Assembly: GCF_003289645.1 (NCBI RefSeq)
Contig: NZ_QLYX01000001.1
Location: forward strand, 248,001-312,000
Length of the DNA stretch: 64,000 bases
Source of the DNA: Actinomadura craniellae
GTDB taxonomy: Bacteria > Actinomycetota > Actinomycetes > Streptosporangiales > Streptosporangiaceae
Reading direction: 5' to 3'
The notes below the pieces were generated by a model. It saw only the letters and a list, made by a program, of their open reading frames with translations, ran no database searches and was not told the DNA's origin. Positions 1-8,394 of the stretch are shown here, one piece after another. Made by a program: the position numbers and the translations under genes. How positions within the stretch are numbered: position 1 is the first letter of the stretch; every line of letters starts with the position of its first letter.

Positions 1-241
1 CCACCAGCGGCTTGAAGACTTCCCGTCCGTCGGTCGCCGCCTCTTCAACCAGTTCGAGAAGGCGGACCCATCCCGGTGCGGTGGTGTCCTGGCGTTCCGG
101 ATGGAAGCGGGTCGGTCGCTGCGGCTTGGTGCTGATGTGCTCGATACACCTGCAGAAATCACGAGGTGAACCGTGGTCGCTGGGCCCGACGGCGTCAGCC
201 CAGCGGTTCGAAAACACCTGCGGATTCAACTCCTCACTCAT
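1..241 (-). CDS. Hypothetical protein, N-terminal part only (runs off the window)
   Basis: The reading frame starts at the ATG at 241 (MSEELNPQVF...) and stays open to the edge of the window, giving at least 80 residues. It has a soluble, mixed composition with Trp, Cys and charged residues spread as in a real protein. The segment GWVRLLELVEEAATDGREVF resembles the N-terminal region of actinomycete leucine-rich-repeat proteins as I remember them, but the repeats would lie outside the window. A weak purine-rich stretch (GAGCGG) sits directly before the ATG. I do not assign a function. The gene is upstream of a tRNA 3' fragment and could be cargo of an integrated element. Confidence 0.65.
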   Translation of the reverse strand, partial: MSEELNPQVFSNRWADAVGPSDHGSPRDFCRCIEHISTKPQRPTRFHPERQDTTAPGWVRLLELVEEAATDGREVFKPLV

Positions 242-478
242 CCGCTCACAGTAGATGGCACAGATGGGAGGTGTAAGAGCGATTGAAGCGTCTTGATTTC
301 TGGGCTTTCCGCTGGTAGGAGCGGTCTTCTGCCGTTCGGAGTCTTTGGTGGTCGACTGGGAGGGGCTTGGGAGATCATCTTTCTCCTGGGTTCCCCGTGG
401 CTCGGACGGCTGCCTTGAGGTGACCGGTAGGTCACTGTGGGGAGGGGCGTTCGTGCTACGGGGGAAGCCCGGTATCCG

Positions 479-640
479 TCAGCCCGGGTAGCGGGTGGCC
501 TCATCGAGCTTGGTGTTTCCCGGTTCGGCCACCACCTGGGGCTTGGGCGGTACCTCTTGTTCGGCCACGAGATCTTCGAGGGGAGTGCGTGGTGGCAGGG
601 CCCGCCACCGCTCCGTTGTGCTCTGCTGATCGTCACTCAT
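479..640 (-). CDS. Small hypothetical protein, 53 aa
   Basis: The peptide begins MSDDQQSTTERW at 640 and ends in a Tyr-Pro-Gly tail. It is acidic and Pro-rich, has no Cys, and shows no signal peptide or membrane segment. No convincing Shine-Dalgarno sequence precedes the ATG, so the start and even the gene remain uncertain. The same frame stays open upstream through the tRNA fragment at 681-713, but that extension reads antisense to tRNA sequence and is unlikely to be coding. I do not recognise the family. It lies between the partial gene at the left edge and the tRNA remnant, in a stretch that looks like the end of an integrated element. Confidence 0.4.
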   Translation of the reverse strand: MSDDQQSTTERWRALPPRTPLEDLVAEQEVPPKPQVVAEPGNTKLDEATRYPG

Positions 641-680
641 GTGACCATCATGCACAGACCGGGTCCGATACGTCAGTCCG

Positions 681-713
681 CAGAGGCCACTGGTTCGAAC
701 CCAGTATCGCCCA
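681..713 (+). other. tRNA 3'-end fragment (T-arm plus acceptor strand), likely attachment-site remnant
   Basis: ACTGG-TTCGAAC-CCAGT (689-705) forms a perfect T-arm and is followed by an acceptor 3' strand ATCGCCC and discriminator A (706-713). The matching 5' acceptor GGGCGAT, D-arm and anticodon arm are absent upstream, so this is only the last third of a tRNA. The arms match actinobacterial tRNA-Val(CAC) as I remember it. A tRNA 3' end without the rest of the gene is typical of the distal att site left by an integrase-mediated element such as an actinomycete ICE or a prophage. Confidence 0.7.
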
Positions 714-819
714 CAGTGTTTCAGCAATTTCAGAGGGGGTTTCGGAGTTCTTCCGGGGGCATTTTCGATCTTGTGGGGCCGGTAAGAGCCGAGCGGGGAG
801 CCACCGTCACGGGGCTTGG

Positions 820-855
820 TACGCCAGGTGAAGATCACGATCTTCACCTGGCGTA
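820..855. terminator. Hairpin terminator (17-bp perfect arms)
   Basis: TACGCCAGGTGAAGATC (820-836) is followed by a 2-nt loop and its exact reverse complement (839-855). It lies about 40 bp beyond the stop codon of the ATP-binding protein gene. There is no U-tract, which is usual for actinomycete terminators. Confidence 0.7.
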
Positions 856-895
856 GTAGGGGTGGGGCGGACGGGAGCCGCCCCTGCGCTGTTCT

Positions 896-1288
896 TCAGG
901 TCGCGTCGAGGACGGCGAAGACGACCTTGCCGGCCTGCCCGGCGATGGGCCGGACACCCCAGCAGCGGCAGAACTGGTCGACGATGTACAGGCCCCGTCC
1001 TGCCTCGCTGGTGGTGTCGGCCCGCTGGATGCGCGGCAGGTCACAGGATGCGTCCTGGACCTCCATCCACAGCGCGCCGTCGTCGGTGAGTCCGATCCGG
1101 AACGTCACGTCGTCGTCGGGCGCGGACGCGTGGCGGAGCACGTTGGTGACCAACTCACTCGCCACCAGGCACGGCACGAAGTCGTCCATCCCGTACTCGC
1201 CGGTGACCAGCCGCACGAACTGTCGAACCTCTGCGACCACCTTGAGGTCCTGCTTCAGCACCAGCTCGTTCTCCGCCGCCTGGCCCAT
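896..1288 (-). CDS. ATP-binding protein of the anti-sigma-factor (RsbW/SpoIIAB) HATPase type, 130 aa
   Basis: This is a small stand-alone GHKL ATPase domain. The N-box is visible as SELVTNVLRHA (residues 44-54, Glu45 and Asn49). A G1-type VQDAS follows at about 77-81, and the G2-type glycine run GRGLYIV at 97-103. Nothing else fits in 130 residues, so there is no sensor or dimerisation domain. Such proteins bind sigma factors or act on anti-anti-sigma partners in the cytoplasm. It is divergent from a DUF5753 XRE regulator followed by a DUF397 gene, a trio that is duplicated many times in actinomycetes (the WhiJ-like systems linked to development). The three probably act together, but the target cannot be read from sequence. 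Confidence 0.85.
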   Translation of the reverse strand: MGQAAENELVLKQDLKVVAEVRQFVRLVTGEYGMDDFVPCLVASELVTNVLRHASAPDDDVTFRIGLTDDGALWMEVQDASCDLPRIQRADTTSEAGRGLYIVDQFCRCWGVRPIAGQAGKVVFAVLDAT

Positions 1289-1391
1289 AACCTCTCCTCA
1301 CTTCGTGTGGTGAACACGACACATTGAGCCACTATCCGGGCTACGGTTTGGCTTGCCGACTTCAAGTGGCTTGGGCCGGTAAGAGGGTCAA

Positions 1392-1411
1392 CTCGGCAGT
1401 AAGCTGCCGAG
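1392..1411. promoter_or_regulatory. Inverted repeat upstream of the XRE regulator, possible autoregulatory operator
   Basis: CTCGGCAG-TAAG-CTGCCGAG is a perfect 8+8 bp repeat that ends a few bases before the purine-rich ribosome-binding site (GAGGGGAAA) of the XRE gene. It could be an operator or a translation-affecting hairpin. The position is the only functional evidence. Confidence 0.4.
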
Positions 1412-1425
1412 AGGGGAAAGTGATC

Positions 1426-2235
1426 ATGGCTGCGGTACGACGGCAACGCCCGAGGGAGTCGGCTGCGCTCATTGCCTTTGGTCGGCAGATGCGCCGACTG
1501 CGGGAGGCCAAGGGCATCAAGCAGGAGACGATCGCTCATCTCACGAAGGTCAGCCCTGCGCAGGTGAGCCGTATCGAGGCAGGGAAGAAGCGCGCCACCC
1601 GTCCCTTCGTGGAGATCGTGGACGACCACCTGGAGGCGGGTGGAGCGCTGATCGGCCTCTGGGAGGACCTGAACAAGGACGGTCACCCTGTGCCGGTCTG
1701 GTTCGACTGGCCGCAGATAGAGGGCGATGCGGCGATGCTGGTCTGCTGGGAGCACGGCGTGATTCCTGGGCTGCTCCAGACCCCGGCTTATATGTCAGTC
1801 CTCCTGAGGGGGAACCAGGAAGCGATAGATCTCCGCCTGCGCCGCCAGTCCGTCCTTATCAGGGACGACGGAACTCCCCCCACGCTCTTTGTGCTGCTGC
1901 TTGATGAGCATGCCCTTTACCGGCAAGTCGGTTCCGCCGAGACGATGAAGGAGCAGTTGGAGCACCTGCTCACCATGGGCATGATGCCGAACATCACGGT
2001 CCAAGTAGTCTTGGCAAGCGGTGAGCACGCCGGCAACTCAGGTGACTTCATGATTGCAACGATGGAGGATCGCAGCGAGGTTGCCTACGTCGAGACGGCC
2101 ATCCGCGGCATCGCAACGGACAACCCAGCGGACCTGGCCACTCTGGCGCGAACTTTGATCGAGCTTCGTGCACGAGCGCTCACGGAAGATACGTCGCACG
2201 AGGTCATGAGGAAGGCAATAGAAAAATGGACCTGA
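1426..2235 (+). CDS. XRE-family regulator with DUF5753 domain, 269 aa
   Basis: The N-terminal Cro/CI helix-turn-helix spans roughly residues 15-72, with GIKQETIAHLTKVSPAQVSR as the DNA-binding core. The rest is a DUF5753 domain, recognisable by the PGLLQTPAYM segment and by the Arg-rich RLRRQSVLI stretch typical of this family. These proteins regulate a neighbouring DUF397 gene and developmental or antibiotic genes in actinomycetes, and the DUF5753 part is thought to sense a ligand or the partner protein. The ATG at 1426 is chosen because GAGGGGAAA precedes it. A longer in-frame extension to 1324 crosses the inverted repeat and is unlikely. Its 3' end overlaps the DUF397 gene by 10 bp, which indicates translational coupling. 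Confidence 0.9.
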   Translation: MAAVRRQRPRESAALIAFGRQMRRLREAKGIKQETIAHLTKVSPAQVSRIEAGKKRATRPFVEIVDDHLEAGGALIGLWEDLNKDGHPVPVWFDWPQIEGDAAMLVCWEHGVIPGLLQTPAYMSVLLRGNQEAIDLRLRRQSVLIRDDGTPPTLFVLLLDEHALYRQVGSAETMKEQLEHLLTMGMMPNITVQVVLASGEHAGNSGDFMIATMEDRSEVAYVETAIRGIATDNPADLATLARTLIELRARALTEDTSHEVMRKAIEKWT

Positions 2236-2417
2236 GCAACGTTGCCTGGCGCAGGAGCAGCCGCAGCACATCCAGCGGCGGTAACTGCGTCGAACTGGCG
2301 GACGTGGCCGGTGCGGTGGTGGCGGTGCGGGACAGCAAGGACCCGGACGGGCCCGTCCTCCTGCTGACCCGTGCGGCCCTGCGGACGGCCCTGCGGTCCG
2401 CCGCCGACACACACTGA
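2226..2417 (+). CDS. DUF397 domain protein, 63 aa
   Basis: This is a typical stand-alone DUF397 protein. It starts with a W-R-R-S-S-R-S block (residues 8-14), followed by GGNCVELADV and VAVRDSKDPDGPVL, the three conserved blocks of the family. It overlaps the XRE/DUF5753 gene by 10 bp, the standard arrangement. The partners of characterised members are the upstream XRE protein and the RsbW-like ATPase. The biochemical role is unknown. No membrane segment or signal peptide is present. Confidence 0.9.
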   Translation: MDLSNVAWRRSSRSTSSGGNCVELADVAGAVVAVRDSKDPDGPVLLLTRAALRTALRSAADTH

Positions 2418-2480
2418 CCGCCCGGTACCGATCACCCTCTGGCCCGCCGACGAGAATCGACTCCTAGGACCGGCGCTGGG

Positions 2481-2945
2481 TTACCGGCGCTCAGCGGCTT
2501 GCAGGGCGTCCGCAGCCGTCAGCAAGGAGGCTCCGAGGAGCACGACGTCCTTCACCAGGAACTGCCCCGCGAGGGACAGCTTCGGTTCCCCGCGTGTCTC
2601 CTGCCACGCCTCGGGTGTCGTTGCCAGGAAGCTGAGGGTGGTGGCGAACATGCCGACGGCGGCGAGGCTGCCGAGGGCTGATGCTCTCGGCGCGATCGGT
2701 TTTGCCCCGATCAGCGAGCCCAGAACGATTTCAGTAACGCCGATCAATCTGGCGACCTTCTTCTCTCCCAATCTGGCGACAAGCCACGAGAGCGGAGGGC
2801 TTGAGGCTACGAGGGGGCGAATATTTTCTACCTCGTAGTCTTCGAATTTTAGTCGCCCGATCTCCAGAAGGTTGATCACAAGTCCATGTCGAACGGTCGA
2901 AATGCCTACGCTATGCACTATTTTTCCGATGCGGTGTGTTTTCAT
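2481..2945 (-). CDS. YkgB/RclC-like (DUF417) membrane protein, 154 aa
   Basis: The frame starts at the ATG at 2945, which has GAGGA seven bases upstream. Hydrophobic segments lie at about residues 45-62, 68-110 and 128-147, with small-residue helices. The FEDYEVENIRPLVASSPPLSW block is characteristic of the DUF417 inner-membrane family. E. coli RclC, a member, protects against reactive chlorine, but the reaction is unknown. The protein is shorter than the roughly 190-residue enterobacterial members. It ends the leftward unit that begins with zwf, 26 bp away from it, so the two are likely co-transcribed. A link to redox stress through NADPH supply is plausible but inferred. Confidence 0.75.
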   Translation of the reverse strand: MKTHRIGKIVHSVGISTVRHGLVINLLEIGRLKFEDYEVENIRPLVASSPPLSWLVARLGEKKVARLIGVTEIVLGSLIGAKPIAPRASALGSLAAVGMFATTLSFLATTPEAWQETRGEPKLSLAGQFLVKDVVLLGASLLTAADALQAAERR

Positions 2946-2971
2946 GAAATCCTCGTCTGGCGTGTCGGGTA

Positions 2972-4375
2972 TCACGGTCGGGCACGGACGGCGGTGGGAA
3001 TCCAGCGGCCCTCCTCGGTGAGCCGGTCGGCGCCGGAGGGCCCCCAGGAGCCGCGTTCGTACCGCTCCGGCGGCGCCTCGGCGTCGAGAACGGGGGCGAC
3101 GATCCGCCATTCCTCCTCCACGTTGTCCTGGCGGGCGAAGTGGCGTGGGTCGCCGGAGAGCGCATCGGTGAAGATCCGTTCGTACGCGCTGTCCACCTGA
3201 CCGGGCTCGCCCTGAAAGTCGACCGACACCGGCACCTGGCGAACCGCGTCGATCTGTCCGGGGGCCTTGGCCAGCAGCTCGAACGTCACACCCGGATCGG
3301 GTTCCAGGCGGAAGCGCACGATGTTGGGTCGCGGCCGGGGCCGGTCGGCGGCGCTGGACGCGAACAGCATGCACGGCGGCCGGCGGAGCCGGACCGCGAT
3401 CTCGGTGCTCGTGACCGCGAGCGCCTTACCGGTTCTGATCAGGAACGGCACGTCGGCCCAGCGCCAGTTGTCGATCCACAGTCGCGCCGCGGCGTAGGTC
3501 TCGGTGGCCGAGCCGGTGGCGACGCCCGGTGTGTCGAGATAGCCGGCGTACTGGCCGCGCACCAGGTCATCGGGGGCGATCGCGCGTATCGCGTACATCA
3601 GCCGGCGTTTTTCGCCGCGTTCGCTCTCGGCGCTGTGGTCGGCCGGAGGATCCATGGTCAGGTACGCCAGGACCTGCAGCAGATGGTTCTGCAGGACGTC
3701 GCGGACGGCGCCCACCTCGTCATAGAACGCGCCCCGGCCGGCGACGTCGAACGCCTCGGCCATCGTGATCTGCACGGTGGCGACGTGACCACGGTTCCAG
3801 ATCGGCTCCAGCAGGCTGTTGGCGAAGCGGAACACCACCAGGTTCTGCACCGTCTCCTTGCCGAGGAAATGATCGACCCGCAGCAGCCGCTCCTCCGGGA
3901 AGTACCGGTGCAGCACGGTGTTGAGCCGCCGCGCGGAGGCAAGGTCGTGGCCGAACGGTTTCTCCACCACCAGCCGGCCGCGGGTGTTCAGCCCCGCGGC
4001 CCCCAGCCGTTCGGCTATCGGCCCGAACAGCGCGGGGGGCATGGCCAGATAGTGGACCGCGAACGCGTCGCCGGGAATGTGGCGCGCGATCTGCACGTAG
4101 AGGGCCGGTTCGGTCACGTCGCCGGTCACCGGCACGAGCTTGGCGACGAGCGCGCCGAACACCTCCTCATCGACCCTGCCGCAGGCGGCCGCGACGCTGC
4201 CGTGCACGTGGGCGCGCAGCGCGACCGAGTCCAGCGGCCCGCGATCCACGCCGATGACCGGAACGTCGAGTACGCCGCGGGCGGTGAGCCGATACAGGGC
4301 GGGAATGATCATCTTCTTGGCGAGATCCCCGGCAATGCCGTACAGCACCAGGACCTGTCCTCGCGGAATGCTCAT
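2972..4375 (-). CDS. zwf: Glucose-6-phosphate 1-dehydrogenase, 467 aa
   Basis: The enzyme oxidises glucose 6-phosphate to 6-phosphogluconolactone with NAD(P)+, the entry step of the oxidative pentose phosphate pathway. The nucleotide-binding loop is [10 protein letters not shown] (12-21), where the usual G-A-S-G-D-L has Ala in place of Ser. The EKPFG block is at 138-142 and the active-site signature RVDHFLGKE at 166-174, containing the catalytic His and the substrate-binding Lys. Length is slightly short of the 480-510 usual for the family. The ATG at 4375 is the natural start. No gnd, opcA or tal neighbours are present, so this may be a second, stress-linked Zwf. It is followed closely by the YkgB-like gene. 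Confidence 0.93.
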   Translation of the reverse strand: MSIPRGQVLVLYGIAGDLAKKMIIPALYRLTARGVLDVPVIGVDRGPLDSVALRAHVHGSVAAACGRVDEEVFGALVAKLVPVTGDVTEPALYVQIARHIPGDAFAVHYLAMPPALFGPIAERLGAAGLNTRGRLVVEKPFGHDLASARRLNTVLHRYFPEERLLRVDHFLGKETVQNLVVFRFANSLLEPIWNRGHVATVQITMAEAFDVAGRGAFYDEVGAVRDVLQNHLLQVLAYLTMDPPADHSAESERGEKRRLMYAIRAIAPDDLVRGQYAGYLDTPGVATGSATETYAAARLWIDNWRWADVPFLIRTGKALAVTSTEIAVRLRRPPCMLFASSAADRPRPRPNIVRFRLEPDPGVTFELLAKAPGQIDAVRQVPVSVDFQGEPGQVDSAYERIFTDALSGDPRHFARQDNVEEEWRIVAPVLDAEAPPERYERGSWGPSGADRLTEEGRWIPTAVRARP

Positions 4376-4629
4376 GATGCCCCCAGTCGGGGCACTGGCC
4401 TGGCCTTGGGCGTGCCCCCGAATACGTCTGACGCGTGGCCGCCGGGTAGGTGCGTTGCGAAGCCGTATGCCGGATGAGCGACCTCATCGTCTGCATACCC
4501 GGGAGCCGGTCGACTACCTCCGGTGAACCCGCTCCGCCATACGCGGCCTTGTCCCCACTTCACGCCTTTGCCGCGACTTTCCCGGTATGCGCGTAACACC
4601 GCCGTCCTCCCCGGGTATCCGGAGCACTG

Positions 4630-6483
4630 ATGAGCAGTACACCCATCGCCGACCTCGCGTTGGTGTCCGATCGCCATTCCGCCGGCCTGATCAGCCGGGA
4701 TGGATCGGCCGAGTGGCTGTGCTTTCCCCGGTTCGACGGGCCGTCCGTCTTCGCCCGGCTGCTGGACGACGAGGCCGGGCACTGGGCGATCCGCCCGGCC
4801 GTCCCGTACGAGACGACGCGCCGCTACCTACCGCAGACGATGGTGCTGGAGACGGCCTTCCGCACGGGGAGCGGCACGGTCGTTCTCACCGACGCCCTGC
4901 TCACCGGCCCGCACGACGGCGGCCACCGGCTCGGCGTCGGTGTGCCGCACCTGCTCGCCCGTCGGGTGTCCGGCGTCGGCGGCGAGGTGCCGATGGAGAT
5001 CGAGTACCGGCCCCGGCCGGAGTACGGCCTGATCTACCCGATCCTGTCCGTCGTGGACGGCGGCGTGACCGCTCGCGGCGGTGCCGAGTGGCTCGTGCTG
5101 ACCACGCCGGTCCCCCTCAGCATCGGCGACTGCAGCGGATACGGCGTGTTCACGGTGCGAGAGGGCGAGACACGGCACTTCGGGATGCACCGCTCGACGC
5201 TGCAGGAGACTCCCGCGCGGGTGTGGGACCAGGCGGAACTGGCGGCCCGGCTGGACGGCACGATCGTCGCCTGGCAGTCGTGGTCCAGCCTCCACCAGAC
5301 CTACGACGGCCCGTGGCGCGACCTGGTGCACCACAGCGGGCGGGTGCTGCAGGCGCTGTCCTTCCAGCCCAGCGGCGCGATCGTCGCGGCCGCCACGACA
5401 TCGCTGCCCGAATGGGCCGGCGGCGAGCGCAACTGGGACTACCGGTACACGTGGGTACGGGACGCGTCACTGACCATGGGCGCCCTGTGGGTCGCGGCCT
5501 GCCCCGACGAGGCGAGCGACTTCTTCGCCTTCCTCACCACCGCCGCCCCGTCCCTGGGCAAGGACCGCGCGCTGCAGATCATGTTCAGCGTCCGCGGTGA
5601 GCACGACCTGAGCGAGCGCACACTGCCGCACCTGCGCGGCTGGCGCTCCAGCCGCCCGGTACGCGTCGGAAACGACGCGTGGAAGCAACGGCAGATCGAC
5701 GTGTACGGCGAGCTGCTCGATGCAGCCGTACGCCTCCGACGGCAGATCGGCGACATCGACGACGACGTCCGGCGCTTCCTCGTCGCCTGCGCGGACACCG
5801 CCGCCGAGCGCTGGATGGAGAAGGACCAGGGCATCTGGGAGATACGCGGGGAGCCGCGGCACTTCCTGTACTCCAAGCTCATGTGCTGGGTGGCGCTCGA
5901 CCGCGGCGTCGCCCTCGCCGGCCTCCTCCGGGCGCAGGAGCGTGTCGAGCCTTGGCGGCGGGCCCGCGCCGAGATCCGCGACACCCTGCTGCGCGAGGGC
6001 TGGAACGACCGCGTGGGGGCGTTCACGCAGACCTTCGACTCCGACGAGCTGGACGCCAGCGCCCTCATGGTGCCGATCGTCGGCTTCCTACCCGCCAGCG
6101 ACCCGCGGGTGCTGTCCACGATCGACGCCGTCGCGGACCGGCTCACCAACGACCAGGGCCTGGTCTACCGCTACCGCACCGCGGACGGCCTCGCCGGCGA
6201 GGAGGGCACCTTCCTGCTGTGCTCGTTCTGGCTGGCGCAGGCGCTCGCCATGTCGGGGCAGGCCGGCCGGGCCAGGCAGACATTCGAGCGAGCCGCCGCG
6301 TACACCAACGACGTGGGCCTGCTGTCGGAGGAGGTCGCCCCCGGGAACGGCGAGCTGCTCGGCAACTTCCCACAGGCGTTCAGCCACATCGGGCTCATCA
6401 ACGCCGCCTGGGCCATCGACGAAGCCGAACGAACCGCACGGGCCGGCGCGGGCCGCAGGAACGGCGATGGCCGGATGGCGTGA
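4630..6483 (+). CDS. Glycoside hydrolase family 15 protein (trehalase/glucoamylase type), 617 aa
   Basis: This belongs to the intracellular actinobacterial GH15 group that includes mycobacterial trehalase. The N-terminal beta-sandwich part (about 1-220) begins with IADLALVSDRHSAGLI and holds DGSAEWLCFPRFDGPSVF. The alpha/alpha barrel follows. The RNWDYRYTWVRDAS block near residue 267 is the family hallmark and carries an acidic active-site residue. The SEEVAPGNGELLGNFPQAFS block near 565 carries the second catalytic Glu. No signal peptide is present, so the enzyme is cytoplasmic and probably hydrolyses trehalose or short alpha-glucans. GGAG six bases upstream supports the ATG at 4630. The 3' end overlaps the aquaporin remnant. 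Confidence 0.9.
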   Translation: MSSTPIADLALVSDRHSAGLISRDGSAEWLCFPRFDGPSVFARLLDDEAGHWAIRPAVPYETTRRYLPQTMVLETAFRTGSGTVVLTDALLTGPHDGGHRLGVGVPHLLARRVSGVGGEVPMEIEYRPRPEYGLIYPILSVVDGGVTARGGAEWLVLTTPVPLSIGDCSGYGVFTVREGETRHFGMHRSTLQETPARVWDQAELAARLDGTIVAWQSWSSLHQTYDGPWRDLVHHSGRVLQALSFQPSGAIVAAATTSLPEWAGGERNWDYRYTWVRDASLTMGALWVAACPDEASDFFAFLTTAAPSLGKDRALQIMFSVRGEHDLSERTLPHLRGWRSSRPVRVGNDAWKQRQIDVYGELLDAAVRLRRQIGDIDDDVRRFLVACADTAAERWMEKDQGIWEIRGEPRHFLYSKLMCWVALDRGVALAGLLRAQERVEPWRRARAEIRDTLLREGWNDRVGAFTQTFDSDELDASALMVPIVGFLPASDPRVLSTIDAVADRLTNDQGLVYRYRTADGLAGEEGTFLLCSFWLAQALAMSGQAGRARQTFERAAAYTNDVGLLSEEVAPGNGELLGNFPQAFSHIGLINAAWAIDEAERTARAGAGRRNGDGRMA

Positions 6484-6628
6484 GATCACCGCCGAGTTCG
6501 CCGGCACGGCGCTCCTGCTCCTGCTCGTCGTCAGCGCGACCGTCGCGGGTTTCGCACCCGGCTCGCCGCTCGTCGATACGGTGCCGGACGAGGACCTGCG
6601 GCGGCTCCTGACGGGCGGCCTGATCGCC
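6467..6628 (+). pseudogene. Truncated aquaporin (MIP family), N-terminal 54 codons
   Basis: An ATG at 6467, overlapping the end of the GH15 gene by 17 bp, opens a frame reading MAGWREITAEFAGTALLLLL. A hydrophobic helix and a D-E-D-L-R-R-L-L-T-G-G-L-I-A segment follow. This matches the start of actinobacterial aquaporins: first helix, then the D-L-R-R-L-L-T-G motif before helix 2. Homology ends there. The NPA-containing half-helices and all later membrane segments are missing, and the frame continues only as antisense of the aminotransferase gene. I read it as a gene cut off by a deletion that brought in the aminotransferase region. GH15-aquaporin neighbours occur elsewhere, which supports the former presence of a full gene. 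Confidence 0.7.
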
Positions 6629-6697
6629 ACCGACCGGGACCGATCGGACGGTGCCACGCGTGGTGGAGCGGCCGATCCCGACTCCGCTCCGCCGGTG

Positions 6698-8125
6698 TCA
6701 GAGATGCGCAGCGGCCTCGGTGAGCACGGAGCGGAGGATCTGCTCCATCTCGTCGAACTGGTCCTGGTCGCAGATGAGCGGCGGAGCCAGCTGGACGACC
6801 GGGTCGCCGCGGTCGTCGGCGCGGCAGTAGAGGCCGGCCTCGAACAGGGCCCCGGACAGGAATCCGCGCAGCAGCCGTTCGGACTCGGCCGCGTCGAGGG
6901 TCTGCCTGGTGGCCTTGTCCTTCACCAGTTCGATCGCGTAGAAGTAGCCGTCCCCGCGCACGTCGCCCACGATCGGCAGGTCCAGCAGCTTGCCCAGCGT
7001 CGACCGGAAGGCGGCTTCGGTGGCGCGCACGTGCTCCAGGACCTGCTCGTCCTTGAAGATCTGCAGGTTGCGCAGCGCCACGGCCGCGGCGACCGGATGA
7101 CCGCCGAAGGTGTAGCCGTGGGCGAAGGTCGCGGTGCCGTGCTGGAACGGCTCGGCGAGGCGGTCGCTGGCGATCATGGCACCGAGTGGTGCGTAGCCGG
7201 ACGTGATGCCCTTCGCGCACGTGATGATGTCGGGCTGGTAGCCGTACCGCTCGGCGGCGAACATGTGGCCGAGCCGCCCGAAGGCGCAGATGACCTCGTC
7301 GGAGACCAGGAGCACGTCGTGGGCATCGCAGATCTCGCGCACCCGCGGGAAGTAGCCGGGCGGGGGCGTGAAGCAGCCGCCGGCGTTCTGCACCGGCTCC
7401 AGGAAGACCGCGGCGACCGTCTCGGGGCCTTCGTTCTCGATCGCGACGGCGATCTGGTCGGCGGCCCAGCGGCCGAACGCCTCCGGGTCCGACCCGTCCA
7501 GCAGGCCGCCGGTGATCTCACCGGCGCGGTAGATGTTGGTGTTCGGTACCCGGAAGGTGCTGGGGACCAGCGGTTCGAACTGCTGCTTGAGGCCGGGCAG
7601 GCCGGTGACCGAGAGCGCGCCCTGGGTGGTTCCGTGGTAGGCGATCCTCCGGCTGATCACCTTGTGCTTGAGGGGCTTGCCGACGAGCTTGAAGTAGTTC
7701 TTCGCCAGCTTCCATGCCGATTCGACGGCTTCCGACCCGCCGGAGGTGAAGAACACCTTGTTGAGGTCGCCGGGCGCCAGGGCGGCCACCTGCTCGGCGA
7801 GGTCGATGGCGGCCGGATGGGCGTAGGCCCACAGCGGCATGTAGGCGAGGTCCTTGGCCTGCGTCATCGCGGCTTCCACCAGGTCGGCACGGCCGTGGCC
7901 GAGTTGCGAGACGAACAGCCCGGAGAGGCCGTCGAGATACCGCCGGCCCCGCGCGTCGTAGAAGTAGGCGCCTTCACCACGAACGATCACGGGGATCTCG
8001 GCGGACTCGTACGATCCCATGCGGCTGAAGTGCAGCCACAGGTGGTCGCGTGCGGCGGCCTGCTGCCTGTCGATCGAGTGCGGAGCCGCCGTGTCCGTCG
8101 GCCGCGGAGGGATGGTGTCGGTCAT
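6698..8125 (-). CDS. Class III PLP-dependent aminotransferase (omega-amino acid/amine:pyruvate type), 475 aa
   Basis: The sequence is a full-length fold-type I class III transaminase. Visible landmarks are FFTSGGSEAVESAWK (PLP phosphate cup), the EPVQNAGG and VSDEVICAFGRLG blocks with the PLP-pyridine Asp, and AKGITSGYAPLGA carrying the Schiff-base Lys near residue 305. Class III enzymes of this subgroup transfer amino groups from beta-alanine, putrescine, taurine or similar omega-amines to pyruvate or 2-oxoglutarate. The exact donor cannot be read. I start at the ATG at 8125 because GAAAGGACG is well spaced from it. The GTG at 8134 is too close to that site. It ends next to the truncated aquaporin and is transcribed alone. 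Confidence 0.9.
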   Translation of the reverse strand: MTDTIPPRPTDTAAPHSIDRQQAAARDHLWLHFSRMGSYESAEIPVIVRGEGAYFYDARGRRYLDGLSGLFVSQLGHGRADLVEAAMTQAKDLAYMPLWAYAHPAAIDLAEQVAALAPGDLNKVFFTSGGSEAVESAWKLAKNYFKLVGKPLKHKVISRRIAYHGTTQGALSVTGLPGLKQQFEPLVPSTFRVPNTNIYRAGEITGGLLDGSDPEAFGRWAADQIAVAIENEGPETVAAVFLEPVQNAGGCFTPPPGYFPRVREICDAHDVLLVSDEVICAFGRLGHMFAAERYGYQPDIITCAKGITSGYAPLGAMIASDRLAEPFQHGTATFAHGYTFGGHPVAAAVALRNLQIFKDEQVLEHVRATEAAFRSTLGKLLDLPIVGDVRGDGYFYAIELVKDKATRQTLDAAESERLLRGFLSGALFEAGLYCRADDRGDPVVQLAPPLICDQDQFDEMEQILRSVLTEAAAHL

Positions 8126-8394
8126 GAGCGTCACGTCCTTTCGACATGAATGTCGTGCGCGGCGGCGCGACCCTGGTCGGGTGCGAACGTTCCTCGCGGA
8201 CTGCTCCGGGAGATGACCCCATCGTGACGGTGTTCACCCGCCCCCGCGGCCGACAGATCGTCCGATAACAGCGATCTACACAACGAACTGTAAATTTCGC
8301 ACGCCATGGAGCAGCTACGCCCGAAACTCGAGCTCGCCGAACCGACCAGGGCCGGTGAGGACCGCGACGCCGCCCTCACCCGCGTCCACCGGCC

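Noticed and set aside
238..636. 132-aa frame on the minus strand overlapping the small ORF at 479-640
   Set aside because: Its composition is Arg/Pro/Ser-rich without pattern, and it overlaps the better-supported short frame and non-coding upstream DNA.
5679..8149. Very long overlapping open frames across the GH15 and aminotransferase region
   Set aside because: Their Arg/Pro/Ala-rich translations are typical antisense or frame shadows of GC-rich genes. The only real piece is the aquaporin start at 6467.
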